From the NCBI RefSeq assembly GCF_044792555.1, contig NZ_CP126238.1, forward strand, positions 62,001-126,000: a stretch of DNA of 64,000 bases, read 5' to 3'. The position numbers were made by a program, and so were the translations under genes. Position 1 is the stretch's first letter. Each line of letters begins with the position of its first letter. Positions 57,342-64,000 of this stretch are shown here, piece by piece. This DNA comes from Alicycliphilus denitrificans_A. GTDB taxonomy: Bacteria > Pseudomonadota > Gammaproteobacteria > Burkholderiales > Burkholderiaceae_C. Under the pieces are notes generated by a model. The model was not told the origin of the DNA and did not search any database. It saw only the letters and a list, made by a program, of their open reading frames with translations.

Positions 57342-58379
57342 TTAGTTACGGAAGGGCCACAGGTGGAAGAAGCGGCGCATGCGGCGCCACATTTCTGCGA
57401 GTCCGAGTGGCTCGAACACCAGAAAACCGATGATGAGTGCGCCAAAAATCACCAGGCGCACCGGCGAGAGGAACACCGCCAGGCTGGCGCCGCCGGGCAG
57501 CAGATCGACCAGCAGCTTGAGCAGCTCGGGCACCATGGTCATGAACACCGCGCCCAGAATGCCGCCGAGGATGGAGCCCATGCCGCCGACGATGATGGCC
57601 GCGAGGAAGAAGATGGACATCGACAGCGGAAAGCTCTCGGGCGTCACCACGCGGAAGAAGTAGGCCCATAGCCCGCCCGCAATGCCGGCGTAAAACGACG
57701 ACAGGCCAAAGCTCAGCAGCTTGTAGCGCAGCAGGGCAATGCCCAGCACCTCGGCCGAGATGTCGCGGTCGCGGATGGCGATGAAGGCGCGGCCAATGCG
57801 CGTGCGAAACAGGTTGGCTGCGCCCAGCAGCATCAGCACCGTCACCGGCACGATGAGCCAGTACAGGCGAAACGAGGTGTCCAGATCCATGCCCAGCACG
57901 CGCGCCGGGGACAGCGACAGCCCGGCCGTGCCGCCGGTGATCTCGAAGTTGGCAAACAAGAAGTGCGCAATGAACGAGGCGGCGATGGTGGCAATCGCCA
58001 GGTACAGCCCCTTCACGCGCAGCGACGGTATGCCCACGATGATGCCGCCCAGCATGGCCACCACGCCCCCGGCCAGCAGGTTCAGCAGCATGGGCGTGCC
58101 GTAGCGCGTTTGCAAAATCGCCACGGTGTAGGCGCCCAGGCCCATGAAGGCGGCCTGGCCCAGGCTCACCAGGCCGGTGTAGCCGGTGAGGATGTTCAGC
58201 CCTGTGGCACTCGCCACATTGATGGCCACCAGGCAGGCGAGGTAGAGCCAGTAGTCGCTGGCGATGAAGGGAAAGAGCACCAGCAGCACGGCAGCGATGG
58301 CGAGCCACGCATGTTGGGTGCGTGAGTCGAACAGCGCCGCGTCGGCGACGTAGCTTTCCTTGAGGGTTCCGATACGCAT
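57342..58379 (-). CDS. livM: Branched-chain-type ABC permease (LivM)
   Basis: 345 residues with about nine membrane helices. NILTGYTGLVSLGQAAFMGLG is the typical LivM block, and LRVKGLYLAIATIA follows. GGMGSILGGILGAVF marks the C-terminal half. It pairs with LivH as the channel. Starts 12 bp after the livH stop. Confidence 0.93.
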   Translation of the reverse strand: MRIGTLKESYVADAALFDSRTQHAWLAIAAVLLVLFPFIASDYWLYLACLVAINVASATGLNILTGYTGLVSLGQAAFMGLGAYTVAILQTRYGTPMLLNLLAGGVVAMLGGIIVGIPSLRVKGLYLAIATIAASFIAHFLFANFEITGGTAGLSLSPARVLGMDLDTSFRLYWLIVPVTVLMLLGAANLFRTRIGRAFIAIRDRDISAEVLGIALLRYKLLSFGLSSFYAGIAGGLWAYFFRVVTPESFPLSMSIFFLAAIIVGGMGSILGGILGAVFMTMVPELLKLLVDLLPGGASLAVFLSPVRLVIFGALIIGFLVFEPLGLAEMWRRMRRFFHLWPFRN

Positions 58380-58391
58380 GGTGATGAGCCC

Positions 58392-59273
58392 TTAAAGACG
58401 TTCGATTTCGTGGGTGCCAAACAGGCCGTAGGGCCGCGCCATCAGGATGACGACCAGCACCACAAAGGTGGCCAGCAGCTTGTATTCGCCGCCCAGGTAG
58501 GCCCCGGCCAGCGCCTCCACCAGCCCGATGAGAATGCCGCCCACCAGCGCGCCCAGCACGCTGTCCAGGCCGCCCACGATCACCACCACCAGCACCGACA
58601 GGCCGAACACGCCCATGCTGGAAGAGATGCCGCCAATCGAGCCGACGATGATCCCGGAGATGGCCGCCAGCATGGCCGAGGCCACCCAGGCCAGCGAGAA
58701 CACGCGCGGCACGTTGATGCCCACCGAGTAGGCGGCCGCCTGGTCGCTGGCCGTGGCACGCAGCGCCACGCCGCCGCGCCAGTAGCGAAACACCAGCAGC
58801 ACCGCGGCAATGAACACCGCCGCAATCACCGCGCCCCAGAACACCTTGGGCGCGAGGAAGGCGTCGCCCACCATGATGGGGTTGGTGGGCATGAACTCGG
58901 GCAGGCGGCGCTGGTCGGCCGTCCAGATCATTTCCACCAGGCCGATGAGCACCGACGACAGGCCCACCGTGACCATGAACACCGAAATCGGCGGCTCGCC
59001 CAGCAGCGGGCGGATCATGGTGCGCTCGATCACCGCGCCCAGCAGACCGCAGGCCAGCACGGCGGCCGGAATGGCCAGCCACAGCGGCAGCGCCCACATG
59101 GCGGCGAAGGAGAAGAACAAATAGCCCCCGGCCATGAGCATTTCGCCAATGGCAATGTTCACCACGCGCGTGGCCTTGTAGACCATGACGAAAGCCAGCG
59201 CGGCCAGCGCGTACAAGCCGCCGCTGGCAATGCCGGTGAGGCTGATTTCAAACAGGTAGGCCCAGTCCATCAT
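58392..59273 (-). CDS. livH: Branched-chain-type ABC permease (LivH)
   Basis: 293 residues, about eight helices, with LTGIASGGLYALAALAFVMVY at the start and GGLDSVLGALVGGILIGLVEA near the end, both typical of LivH. The start at 59273 overlaps the livG stop (ATGATG), so translation is coupled. Confidence 0.93.
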   Translation of the reverse strand: MMDWAYLFEISLTGIASGGLYALAALAFVMVYKATRVVNIAIGEMLMAGGYLFFSFAAMWALPLWLAIPAAVLACGLLGAVIERTMIRPLLGEPPISVFMVTVGLSSVLIGLVEMIWTADQRRLPEFMPTNPIMVGDAFLAPKVFWGAVIAAVFIAAVLLVFRYWRGGVALRATASDQAAAYSVGINVPRVFSLAWVASAMLAAISGIIVGSIGGISSSMGVFGLSVLVVVIVGGLDSVLGALVGGILIGLVEALAGAYLGGEYKLLATFVVLVVILMARPYGLFGTHEIERL

Positions 59274-60142
59274 GCGGCGGCTCCAGCGGAAGTGGGGATG
59301 CGGGCGGCGGCGCGCAGCTTGGCGCGCAGCTCATCGACGTTGCCCGAGCCCAGGTAGGCGCGGTTGACTTCGGGGTCGGCCTGCACCACGGCGGGCACGC
59401 CCTGCGAAATCACCTGGCCGAAGTTGAGCACCACCACATGGTCGGACAGGTCCATCACCATGCCCATGTCGTGCTCCACCATCAGCACCGTCACGCCCCA
59501 TTCGGCGCGCACGTCGAGGATGAAGCGCGCCATGTCCTCGGTCTCCTCGCGGTTCATGCCGGCCACGGGCTCGTCGAGCATCAGAATTTCCGGCTGCATG
59601 GCCAGGGCACGCGCCATTTCCACGCGCTTTTGCAGGCCGTAGGACAGGGCCGAGACCGGCGCGTGGCGAATGTGGTCGATTTCGAGGAAGTCGATGATGC
59701 GTTCCTCAATATCGCGGCGCAGCTCGGCCTCTTCGCGGCGGGCGCGGCCCAGGTAGAACAGCGCGTCGAACACATTGGTTTTCAGGTGCGCGTGGCGGCC
59801 GAGCTTGATGTTGTCCAGCACCGTCATGCCACGGAACAGCGCAATGTTCTGAAAGCTGCGCCCCAGGCCCATCTTGGCGCGCTGCGGCGCGGGGATGCGC
59901 GTGATGTCCTGGCCACGGAAGCGGATGCTGCCGCCCGTGGGGCGGTAAAAGCCCGAGATGGTGTTGAACAGCGAGGTCTTGCCCGCGCCGTTGGGCCCGA
60001 TCACGGCGGTGATGGAGCCCGGCTGCACGCCAAAGCCCACGCCGGACAGGGCCTTCACGCCGCCAAACGCAAGCGTCACGCTGTCCACCTGTAGCAGGGG
60101 CGGGGCGGTGGGGTGCGCGCCGCGCGCAAGCGTTGTCTCCAT
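59270..60142 (-). CDS. livG: Branched-chain-type ABC transporter ATPase (LivG)
   Basis: 290 residues, first gene of the liv/acyl-CoA cluster. Walker A GPNGAGKT, a degenerate signature LSYGLQKRVE (usual for LivG), Walker B ILMLDEPVAGMN, and the C-terminal LivG extension after VEHDMGMVM. The 132-bp gap to the divergent TetR gene contains operator-like inverted repeats. All downstream genes to 49872 are on the same strand and could be one long transcription unit. Confidence 0.93.
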   Translation of the reverse strand: METTLARGAHPTAPPLLQVDSVTLAFGGVKALSGVGFGVQPGSITAVIGPNGAGKTSLFNTISGFYRPTGGSIRFRGQDITRIPAPQRAKMGLGRSFQNIALFRGMTVLDNIKLGRHAHLKTNVFDALFYLGRARREEAELRRDIEERIIDFLEIDHIRHAPVSALSYGLQKRVEMARALAMQPEILMLDEPVAGMNREETEDMARFILDVRAEWGVTVLMVEHDMGMVMDLSDHVVVLNFGQVISQGVPAVVQADPEVNRAYLGSGNVDELRAKLRAAARIPTSAGAAA

Positions 60143-60177
60143 CGGGGTCCTCTACGGGTTTTTGCGAAAGAATTGTT

Positions 60178-60213
60178 GTCTACTTTTACGTAGACTAGTT
60201 ACTTGAAAGTAGA
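60178..60213. promoter_or_regulatory. Operator-like inverted repeats between livG and tetR-type gene
   Basis: GTCTAC (60178-60183) and GTAGAC (60190-60195) with six bases between, and overlapping it TCTACTTT (60179-60186) with AAAGTAGA (60206-60213). The region is A/T-rich and central to the divergent promoters, as expected for a TetR operator. Confidence 0.6.
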
Positions 60214-60274
60214 TTTTGATACCGGCGCGATTTTGAAAAATCAGTACTTACCCGAGATATGAAGGATTTCCCGT

Positions 60275-60976
60275 ATGGGTACATCACGCACCAATGCGCC
60301 GGCCAAGCTGCCGGCCAAGGCGGCGCCGCGCGGGCGCCGCATCAAGGCCCCGGCATCTCCCTGGGCCGAGGCCCCCGCGCGTGAGGCGCAGCGCGAGGCC
60401 AAGCGCAACGCGGTGCTGACCACCGCTGCACAGATGTTCAACGAGCGCGGCTTTCACGCCACCTCGCTGGACGACATTGCTGCCAGCCTGCATGTGAGCA
60501 AGCCCACGCTGTACTACTACGTGAAAAACAAGGACGAGATCCTGCTGCAGTGCGTGCGCCAGGGGCTGGAGATGACGCTCGAAGGCATCGAGGCCTCGCG
60601 CCAGGCGGGCGGCAACGCCGTGGACCAGCTGCGCGCCTGCATGCAGGTGTATGTGGACATCGTCACCCAGCCCTTTGGTATGTGCCTGATCCGCGTGGGC
60701 GACGAGGAAGTACCCGAGCCCAGCCGCACCGAGCTTCGGCGCATGAAAAGCGAGATCGACCTAGCCTTCCGTCGCCTGGTGGCGCAGGGCGTACAGGAAG
60801 GCTCGCTCGCGCCCTGCGACCCGAAGATCACGGCCTTTGTGATCGCCGGTGCTTTAAGCTGGATTGGCCGCTGGTACCAGCCCGGTGGTGACTACAGTGC
60901 GGGTCAGATTGCCGAGCAGTGCATAGACACGGTGCTGGAGGGCGTGCTGCGCCGGAGCGGGGGCCAGCGACGCTGA
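60275..60976 (+). CDS. TetR-family regulator of the liv/fatty-acid cluster
   Basis: 233 residues. A basic, low-complexity N-terminal arm of about 40 residues (KLPAKAAPRGRRIKAPAS) precedes the HTH (FHATSLDDIAASLHVSKPTL, YYYVKNKDE), with helical ligand-binding domain after it. The FadR/PsrA-like TetR group commonly responds to acyl-CoA esters. Its divergence from livG and the operators in between suggest it represses the cluster until an acyl-CoA binds; this is inference. GAAGGA lies nine bases before the ATG. Confidence 0.9.
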   Translation: MGTSRTNAPAKLPAKAAPRGRRIKAPASPWAEAPAREAQREAKRNAVLTTAAQMFNERGFHATSLDDIAASLHVSKPTLYYYVKNKDEILLQCVRQGLEMTLEGIEASRQAGGNAVDQLRACMQVYVDIVTQPFGMCLIRVGDEEVPEPSRTELRRMKSEIDLAFRRLVAQGVQEGSLAPCDPKITAFVIAGALSWIGRWYQPGGDYSAGQIAEQCIDTVLEGVLRRSGGQRR

Positions 60977-61031
60977 TGCGTTGATGCCGGCAAGATGCCG
61001 GCGCTCCAGCCCAGCCCGGCCGGTGTTCTCA

Positions 61032-61207
61032 ATGTCCAGGCTGCCCGCGAAGGGCGGGTTGGCGAGGATGAGGCTGTAGGCCTCGGCATCAGCCGCCGCA
61101 CCTTCGGCGAGCGAGTCGCGGTATTCGATGGCGGGGTGTTCTGAATTGCCCGTTTTGCCCGGCAGAGGCGATCTTGCCGAGCATGTACTTGTCTGCGAGT
61201 CTGCCAC
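61032..61207 (-). pseudogene. Relic of a type I restriction-modification methyltransferase (hsdM)
   Basis: On the minus strand one frame reads DKYMLGKIASAGQNGQFRTP, the conserved N-domain block of HsdM, and the adjacent frame reads EYRDSLAEG then YSLILANPPFAGSLD, the catalytic motif IV (NPPF) of the same family. In intact HsdM more than a hundred residues separate these; here they are about twenty apart with a frame change. No hsdR or hsdS fragments were seen. The 315-bp gap 60977-61291 is otherwise empty apart from a repeat copy. Confidence 0.75.
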
Positions 61208-61246
61208 GGGGTGCGTGATCGGCTGATTTATAAGATATTTTGGTTG

Positions 61247-61295
61247 CCTGGCCTTGTTTTATAAGCGCTAAAAGCTATTAAATTAATAGCATTAA
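61247..61295. repeat. Intergenic repeat, copy 15
   Basis: TTTTATAAGCGCTAAAAGCTA then TTAAATTAATAGC; a half copy that ends on the cueR stop codon. Confidence 0.6.
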
Positions 61296-61735
61296 TCCAA
61301 CCCGGGGCCGGCCAGGTCGTCCAGGATGGGGCAGTCGGGCCGCTCGTCGCCGTGGCAGCAGTGGACCAGCGCCTGCAGGCTGCGCTGCATGGCCTGCATG
61401 GCGGCGATGCGCTCTGCCAGGTTGGCGATGTGCTTTTGCGCGATCTGCTTGACCTGGCCGCTGGCGCGGGCCTTGTCCTGCCACAGGCCGAGCAGCTGGG
61501 CGATCTCTTCCATGGAAAAACCCAGGTCGCGCGCGCGGCGGATAAAGCGCAGGGTGTGCACGTCGGCCTCGGTGTACTGGCGATAGCCGTTATCGGTGCG
61601 GGCCACGCCGGCCAACAGGCCCAGGCCTTCGTAGTGGCGCACCATGCGCGCCGAGACGCCGGCGCGCTCGGCCGCCTGGCCTATGGCCACGGGCCAGCGC
61701 GCGGGCGCATGTGCCTGGGTGGCCGGGGCGGTCAT
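61292..61735 (-). CDS. cueR: CueR-type MerR copper-responsive regulator
   Basis: 147 residues. MerR HTH at about 15-50 (IGQAAERAGVSARMVRHYE), dimer helix, and the C-terminal metal loop CHGDERPDCPI, which has the two Cys of the CueR copper(I)-binding site and lacks features of mercury-type MerR. It activates promoters with long spacers when copper binds. It is translated after copZ with a four-base overlap (ATGA), and two promoters with 19-bp spacers in the copZ-copA gap fit its mode of action. Confidence 0.93.
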   Translation of the reverse strand: MTAPATQAHAPARWPVAIGQAAERAGVSARMVRHYEGLGLLAGVARTDNGYRQYTEADVHTLRFIRRARDLGFSMEEIAQLLGLWQDKARASGQVKQIAQKHIANLAERIAAMQAMQRSLQALVHCCHGDERPDCPILDDLAGPGLD

Positions 61736-61929
61736 GCGGCGACCTGGTAGCCTTCTTCGCGGATGGCAGTGGCGACGGCGTCGCGCGACTTTTCGCTCTC
61801 CACCACGACCTGGCCCGTGGGCAGGTCGACCTTGACCAGCGCCTCTTCGTCGAGGGCGCGCACGGCGTGCACCACGGCGCGCTCGCAGTGGCCGCAGGTC
61901 ATTCCGGTGACTTGGAATGTGTATTGCAT
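61732..61929 (-). CDS. copZ: Copper chaperone (CopZ-like HMA protein)
   Basis: 65 residues, a single heavy-metal-associated domain with the GMTCGHC metal-binding loop (Cys at 12 and 15) and ending EEGYQVAA. Hands copper(I) to the CopA ATPase. ATG at 61929 with GGAT upstream. It is divergent from copA and coupled to cueR. It lies in the same strand as a very long open frame that is only the antisense of copA. Confidence 0.93.
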   Translation of the reverse strand: MQYTFQVTGMTCGHCERAVVHAVRALDEEALVKVDLPTGQVVVESEKSRDAVATAIREEGYQVAA

Positions 61930-61966
61930 GGGGATCCTTCCGGGTTGGGGCTGTGAATGGGGTTTC

Positions 61967-61997
61967 ATCATGAAGCCTGACATGGTGTCAAAGTCAA
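61967..61997 (-). promoter_or_regulatory. CueR-type promoter of copZ-cueR
   Basis: On the minus strand: -35 TTGACT (61997-61992), a 19-bp spacer containing CACCATGTCAGG, and -10 CATGAT (61972-61967). The over-long spacer is the hallmark of MerR-type activated promoters. TGAC...GTCA symmetry lies inside the spacer. Confidence 0.72.
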
Positions 61998-62012
61998 GCC
62001 TGCTGCAATCCC

Positions 62013-62043
62013 TTGACTTTGCCATGATGTCAGGGTTTAAGGT
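62013..62043 (+). promoter_or_regulatory. CueR-type promoter of copA
   Basis: -35 TTGACT (62013-62018), 19-bp spacer containing GCCATGATGTCAGG, and -10 TAAGGT (62038-62043), 30 bp before the copA ATG. It shares TTGACTTTG and TGTCAGG with the opposite promoter 16 bp away. Confidence 0.74.
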
Positions 62044-62073
62044 GCAACCATTGTTGATCACAAGGTGCCTGCC

Positions 62074-64000
62074 ATGACCTCTGCCTCGCTTCCATCGGCC
62101 GCTACCCGGGACACGCTGGACCTGGGCGTGGGCGGCATGACCTGCGCCAGCTGCGTGGGCCGTGTGGAGCGCGCGCTGCGCAAGGTGCCGGGCGTGCAGG
62201 ATGCCACGGTGAACCTGGCGACCGAGCGCGCGCACATCGTTTATGACCCCGGCACGGCCCCCGGCATGGAAGCCGTGCTGCGCCGCGCCGTGCGCAATGC
62301 CGGCTACGAGCCGCGCACGGCGGCCGAGCAGGAGGCCGGCGAGGCGCAGGACCCGTCGCCCTGGGCCGGCTTCATGCCGGTGGCCTGGGGCCTGCTGCTG
62401 TCGGCGCCGCTGGTGCTGCCGATGTTCGGCGACCTGCTGGGACAGCACTGGATGCTGCCGGCCTGGGTGCAGTTTCTGCTGGCCACGCCGGTGCAGTTCA
62501 TCCTGGGGGCGCGCTTTTACAAGGCGGGCTGGCATGCGCTGAAGGCGCTCACCGGCAACATGGACCTGCTGGTGGCCATGGGCACGAGCGCGGGCTACGG
62601 CCTGTCGCTGTGGCTGTGGCTCACGGCCCACCCGGGCCATGCGCCGCACCTGTACTTCGAGGCCTCGGCCGTGGTCATCTCCCTGGTGCTGCTGGGCAAG
62701 TGGCTGGAGGCGCGGGCCAAGCGCCAGACCACGGCGGCGATACGCGCTCTGCATGCGCTGCGTCCCGATGTGGCGCATCTGCTCTCGCGCGACGGCGAGG
62801 TGGACGTGCCGATCGCCGAGGTCATGGCCGGCGACCGCCTGGTGGTGCGCCCCGGTGAGCGCATTCCCGTTGACGGACTGGTGCACGAGGGCCATACCCA
62901 GGTGGACGAGTCCATGCTCACCGGCGAGCCGCTGCCCGTGCCGCGCGAGGCCGGGGGGGCGCTCACGGGCGGCTCCATCAATGGCGACGGACGCATCGTG
63001 ATGCAGGTCACGGCCGTGGGCGGCGAGACGGTGCTGGCGCGCATCATCCGCCTGGTGGAGGACGCCCAGGCCGCCAAGGCGCCGATCCAGCGGCTGGTGG
63101 ACCAGGTGTCGGCCGTGTTCGTGCCCGCGGTGATCGCCATTGCCCTGGTCACGCTGCTGGGCTGGCTGTGGGCCGGCGTGGGGCTGGAGACGGCGCTGAT
63201 TCGCGCCGTGGCGGTGCTGGTGATTGCCTGCCCCTGCGCGCTGGGCCTGGCCACGCCGGCGGCCATCATGGCCGGCACGGGGGTGGCGGCCAGGCATGGC
63301 ATCCTGATCAAGGACGCCGAGGCGCTGGAGCTGGCGCACCGCGTGGCCACGGTGGCCTTTGACAAGACCGGCACGCTGACCGTGGGCAAGCCCCGCCTGA
63401 CGGCGTTTCACGTGGAACCAGGTGCGGACGAGGCCGGGCTGCTGGCCGCCGTGGCCGCCGTGCAAAGCGGCAGCGAGCATCCGCTGGCGCGCGCCGTGGT
63501 GGCCGCCGCGCAGGAGCGCGGCCTGGCCCTGGCCCAGCCCGAGGGCGTGCGCGCCGTGCCCGGCCGCGGCACCGAGGGCGAGCTGGCCGGGCGCAGCTAC
63601 CTGGTGGGCAGCCTGCGCTGGATGCAGGAGCTGGGCGTGGACCTGGGGCCGCTGGCCGATGATGCCGCCGCGCTGCAGGGGCAGGGCGCCACGGTGTCGG
63701 CCGTGGCCGAGCGTGTCACAGAGGGGTTGGCGGCGAGGGCGCTGCTGGCCTTTGGCGACGAGCCCAAGCCCGGAGCGCGCGAGGCGCTGGAGCAGCTCAA
63801 GGCCCAGGGCGTGCGCTGCGTGATGATCTCGGGCGACAACCGCGGCGCGGCCGAAGCCATGGCGCGCCGCCTGGGCCTGGATCCCGCCGCCGGCGAGGTC
63901 ATGGCCGAGGTGCTGCCCGGCGACAAGGCCGCGGCCGTGACGGCTTTGAAGTCCAACGGCCAAGTGGTCGCCATGGTGGGCGACGGCGTGAACGACGCGC
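62074..64000 (+). CDS. copA: Copper-exporting P1B-type ATPase, 3' end outside window
   Basis: 642 codons visible, truncated by the window edge. One HMA domain (GMTCASC, Cys at 24 and 27), membrane helices, actuator TGEP, the CPC metal site in ACPCALGLATP (Cys 386 and 388), the phosphorylated Asp in DKTGTLT (Asp 430), SEHPLA in the nucleotide domain, and GDGVNDA at the very end. CPC and one HMA domain indicate Cu(I)/Ag(I) export. The ATG at 62074 has AAGGTG upstream and a CueR-type promoter at 62013-62043. Two following helices and the C-terminus are missing. Confidence 0.95.
   Translation, partial: MTSASLPSAATRDTLDLGVGGMTCASCVGRVERALRKVPGVQDATVNLATERAHIVYDPGTAPGMEAVLRRAVRNAGYEPRTAAEQEAGEAQDPSPWAGFMPVAWGLLLSAPLVLPMFGDLLGQHWMLPAWVQFLLATPVQFILGARFYKAGWHALKALTGNMDLLVAMGTSAGYGLSLWLWLTAHPGHAPHLYFEASAVVISLVLLGKWLEARAKRQTTAAIRALHALRPDVAHLLSRDGEVDVPIAEVMAGDRLVVRPGERIPVDGLVHEGHTQVDESMLTGEPLPVPREAGGALTGGSINGDGRIVMQVTAVGGETVLARIIRLVEDAQAAKAPIQRLVDQVSAVFVPAVIAIALVTLLGWLWAGVGLETALIRAVAVLVIACPCALGLATPAAIMAGTGVAARHGILIKDAEALELAHRVATVAFDKTGTLTVGKPRLTAFHVEPGADEAGLLAAVAAVQSGSEHPLARAVVAAAQERGLALAQPEGVRAVPGRGTEGELAGRSYLVGSLRWMQELGVDLGPLADDAAALQGQGATVSAVAERVTEGLAARALLAFGDEPKPGAREALEQLKAQGVRCVMISGDNRGAAEAMARRLGLDPAAGEVMAEVLPGDKAAAVTALKSNGQVVAMVGDGVNDA

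Noticed and set aside
61732..63963. Minus-strand open frame of 743 codons
   Set aside because: Only its last 65 codons (copZ) are real; the remainder is antisense to copA.
1..64000. CRISPR arrays, tRNA and rRNA genes
   Set aside because: No regularly spaced direct repeats and no tRNA- or rRNA-like segments were noticed; this was by reading only, not by a covariance search.

Overview
The window looks like a chromosome segment from a high-GC betaproteobacterium of the family Comamonadaceae (Acidovorax, Alicycliphilus and relatives). The grounds are several Bug/TctC solute-binding proteins, a trp operon that contains a free-standing AroQ chorismate mutase, a LysR protein resembling NhaR, a small DUF3297 protein, and about fifteen copies of a 40-90 bp intergenic repeat built around an AAGCG...AGCTAT core. 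This assignment is inference from gene content; no rRNA or tRNA gene was found here.

Layout. 0-10.3 kb: the end of an unrecognised gene, then a long minus-strand run trpE-aroQ-trpG-trpD-trpC, followed by a PAS/GGDEF sensor, ung and a gamma-glutamyltransferase. 10.3-15.4 kb: a chemoreceptor and a PAS-GGDEF-EAL protein. 15.5-23 kb: a transposase relic, a DMT transporter, pyrF, a LysR/Bug/aspartoacylase-like cluster and a second chemoreceptor. 23-27.6 kb: a catabolic cassette (LysR; dienoyl-CoA-reductase-like SDR, acyl-CoA ligase, Bug protein). 27.7-43.7 kb: uvrA, a GNAT fragment, YkgJ, nhaR-like, Zn-ribbon, TerC, dinG, PhnA-like, exonuclease, MocR regulator, NlpC lipoprotein, DAHP synthase and a GAF-GAF-PAS-GGDEF-EAL protein. 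43.8-45 kb: a scarred locus where an IclR gene with an internal deletion abuts a truncated Bug gene. 45-49.8 kb: pagL, a Spy/CpxP protein, rdgC and an SpmA-SpmB fusion, bracketed by two origin-like modules. 49.8-61 kb: a minus-strand fatty-acid/CoA-ester block (acyl-CoA dehydrogenase, thiolase, hydratase/isomerase, acyl-CoA synthetase and five Liv-type ABC genes) with a divergent TetR regulator. 61-64 kb: an hsdM relic and a copper module (cueR, copZ, divergent copA running off the end).

The most notable observation is a pair of collinear 226-bp segments (45051-45276 and 49156-49381). Each carries an AT-rich stretch, a TAG trinucleotide run of DnaA-trio type, a 15-bp spacer and three DnaA-box-like 9-mers. 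Every element sits at the same offset (4105 bp) although the intervening sequence has diverged. This is the architecture of a bacterial replication-origin unwinding module, present twice, flanking pagL-spy-rdgC-spmAB and away from any dnaA gene visible in the window.

Other regulatory signals are a tandem TTGT(T)CAC element shared by the two chemoreceptor genes, two back-to-back CueR-type promoters with 19-bp spacers, clear palindromes upstream of a Bug gene and between livG and its TetR regulator, GTACT repeats in front of the MocR gene, and a dRS3-like double hairpin.
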